Positions 62,937-64,000 of a DNA stretch of 64,000 nt are shown here, piece after piece. The position numbers and the translations under genes are program-made. Where the stretch lies: positions 186,001 to 250,000 of the forward strand of contig NZ_JAAIVF010000001.1 in NCBI RefSeq assembly GCF_029589495.1, in the 5' to 3' direction. Under the pieces are notes generated by a model. It made no database searches and was not told where the DNA came from. It saw nothing but the letters and a program-made list of their open reading frames with translations. The first letter of the stretch is position 1; every line of letters begins with the position of its first letter. The stretch comes from Speluncibacter jeojiensis (lineage in GTDB: Bacteria; Actinomycetota; Actinomycetes; Mycobacteriales; Mycobacteriaceae).

Positions 62937-63572
62937 GTGCAGGAAGACGCCCCGGACACGCGCCGCATGCTGATCGCCGCGGCCGACGACCTCTTGTCGC
63001 GCGGCGGGCCCGCCCTGGTCACCCTGCGCGCGGTCGGTGCGGCGGTGGAGGTGTCCCGTACCGCGCCCTACCGGCATTTCCGCAACAAAGACGATCTGCT
63101 CAGCACCGTGGCCGCGGAAAGCCTTGTCCGCATGAAGCTGGTGATGCAGCTCGCCGCCGCCGATGCGACCACACCGAGCACCGCCGACGCACACCTCGGC
63201 GCACCGGAGTCCACACCCCTGTACCGCGCGTGTCTCGCCTATGTCCGCACCGCCTGGGAGTTCCCGAACCACTACCGGCTGGAATTCGCCGGCGACCACA
63301 CGTTCACGCCGAACTCGGCACTCGGTACGGCCTCCGCCGACTTCAATTCCTACTTCGAGGAACTCGTCGTCGAAGCACAGCGCACCCGGACCCTCCTCGC
63401 AGGCGACGTACGGGACGTCGGTCCGCTGCTCTGGGTGATCCTGCACGGACTCGCGATGTCCAACCATCTTGCCGCCGACGGTGGATGCGGTTCCCGGACC
63501 GACGATCCGGCCGAACAGATGCCACGACTGCTGGCCCTGGCGTTGCAGCGCCTGTCCCCGCGCGCGACGTAA
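62937..63572 (+). CDS. TetR-family regulator (TetR_C_13/AcrR-like)
   Basis: A 211-residue regulator. The helix-turn-helix is LVTLRAVGAAVEVSRTAPYRHFRNKDDLLSTVAAES, with the family's YRHFxxKxxLL. The ligand domain includes LAYVRTAWEFPNHYRLEF and a late helix (LLWVILHGLAMSNHLAADGG). GTG 62937 starts 18 bases after the right operator, with GGGA close by, so the transcript has a very short or no leader. Its targets are most likely its own gene and the pentapeptide gene. The inducer is unknown. Confidence 0.9.
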   Translation: MQEDAPDTRRMLIAAADDLLSRGGPALVTLRAVGAAVEVSRTAPYRHFRNKDDLLSTVAAESLVRMKLVMQLAAADATTPSTADAHLGAPESTPLYRACLAYVRTAWEFPNHYRLEFAGDHTFTPNSALGTASADFNSYFEELVVEAQRTRTLLAGDVRDVGPLLWVILHGLAMSNHLAADGGCGSRTDDPAEQMPRLLALALQRLSPRAT

Positions 63573-63607
63573 CGGCCGACCGCGCAAGCACTCCCCCGCA
63601 GGCCCGG

Positions 63608-64000
63608 CTACAGCCGCATGCGGATCAGTTCGGCGGTGTGCGCCAGGCCCGGGAACACCGACGGCGTGGACCGCGGGTGCAGGGCGTGCACGGCCAGCCG
63701 GAACAGCAAGGCGCGCAACATCATCTGCGGCCACTCCGGCAGCTGACTCCACCTGTCGATCAGCCCCTCGTCCGCCCCGCCCCAGGACAGCGCGTCGACC
63801 ACCACCACACCGGCCGCCCACGGAGCCGGGCGCCAGTAGGGGGTGATGTCGGTCAGTCCCGGAGCGGCCGCGCCGGCGAACAGCACGGTGCCGAACAGGT
63901 CGCCGTGCACGAGCTGGTCCGGGGTGCGGATCGGCTTGCGCAGCGTCGCCAGCTGACGGATCAGGTCGAGGCTGCGCTCCCCCTCCGGGCTGGTGGTCTC
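63608..64000 (-). CDS. Aminoglycoside-phosphotransferase-like protein (TIGR02569 type), C-terminal part
   Basis: The last 130 residues of a gene cut by the window edge. The Brenner-type loop is QLVHGDLFGTVLF with His-Gly-Asp as in APH kinases. SWGGADEGLIDRWSQLPEWPQMMLRALLFRLAVHAL matches my recollection of the actinobacterial TIGR02569 family, of which M. tuberculosis Rv3205c is thought to be a member. Substrate unknown. In M. tuberculosis it would directly follow the ATL gene, which lies 21.7 kb away here. Confidence 0.72.
   Translation of the reverse strand, partial: ETTSPEGERSLDLIRQLATLRKPIRTPDQLVHGDLFGTVLFAGAAAPGLTDITPYWRPAPWAAGVVVVDALSWGGADEGLIDRWSQLPEWPQMMLRALLFRLAVHALHPRSTPSVFPGLAHTAELIRMRL

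Overview
The window is high-GC actinobacterial chromosome, most likely order Mycobacteriales (Mycobacterium, Rhodococcus, Gordonia and relatives). The evidence is WhiB7, the AdnA/AdnB end-resection pair, an Rpf protein, mycoredoxin, UPF0182, PPA1309 and paired FadE enzymes. From memory of M. tuberculosis gene order, about 8.8-41.9 kb largely follows Rv3193c to Rv3204. The genus cannot be fixed from the sequence. No rRNA, CRISPR array, insertion sequence or prophage was seen.

Left part (1-8.8 kb): the end of a two-component system; two tandem acyl-CoA dehydrogenases behind a perfect 16-bp palindrome; a FadD-type acyl-CoA ligase; an Rpf/LysM protein behind a candidate c-di-AMP (ydaO-type) riboswitch; a TetR regulator; an orphan Imm-5-like protein; and two identical initiator tRNA genes, each with its own promoter and terminator.

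Conserved core (8.8-41.9 kb): UPF0182 membrane protein, PPA1309 and DUF1990 proteins, EF-G2, a PDZ/Lon-like protease, an NmrA-like protein, a zincin_2 metalloprotease, a YgjP-like metallopeptidase gene broken by an in-frame TAG, an orphan E1/TOMM-like protein and an ABC1 kinase. Next comes whiB7 with an intact attenuation leader (WhiB7-type promoter, 62-codon uORF, terminator). Then come UvrD2, mycoredoxin, a Mop protein, NudC coupled to two M16 peptidases, a K+ channel protein, a DoxX-like protein, a saccharopine-dehydrogenase-like enzyme, AdnB/AdnA, a glycine-zipper secreted protein, YceI, an alpha/beta hydrolase and an alkyltransferase-like protein.

Accessory-looking part (41.9-63.6 kb): a spermidine-synthase-like protein and a nitrate assimilation cluster. 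The cluster consists of NarK, NirB, NirD, a HemD-winged-helix fusion and a sirohydrochlorin chelatase, with a giant nitrate reductase/diflavin reductase fusion 3.8 kb away on the other strand. NarK imports nitrate, the fusion reduces it to nitrite, NirBD makes ammonium, and HemD plus the chelatase supply siroheme. Between them lie a CynX/NimT-type MFS pump with a FadR-family regulator and an orphan EspI-like MinD ATPase. The part ends with a frameshifted hypothetical gene, a serine hydrolase, a small membrane protein, a NarL-type two-component system, and a pentapeptide-repeat protein divergent from a TetR regulator across two near-identical palindromes. The right edge cuts a kinase-like gene (TIGR02569 type).
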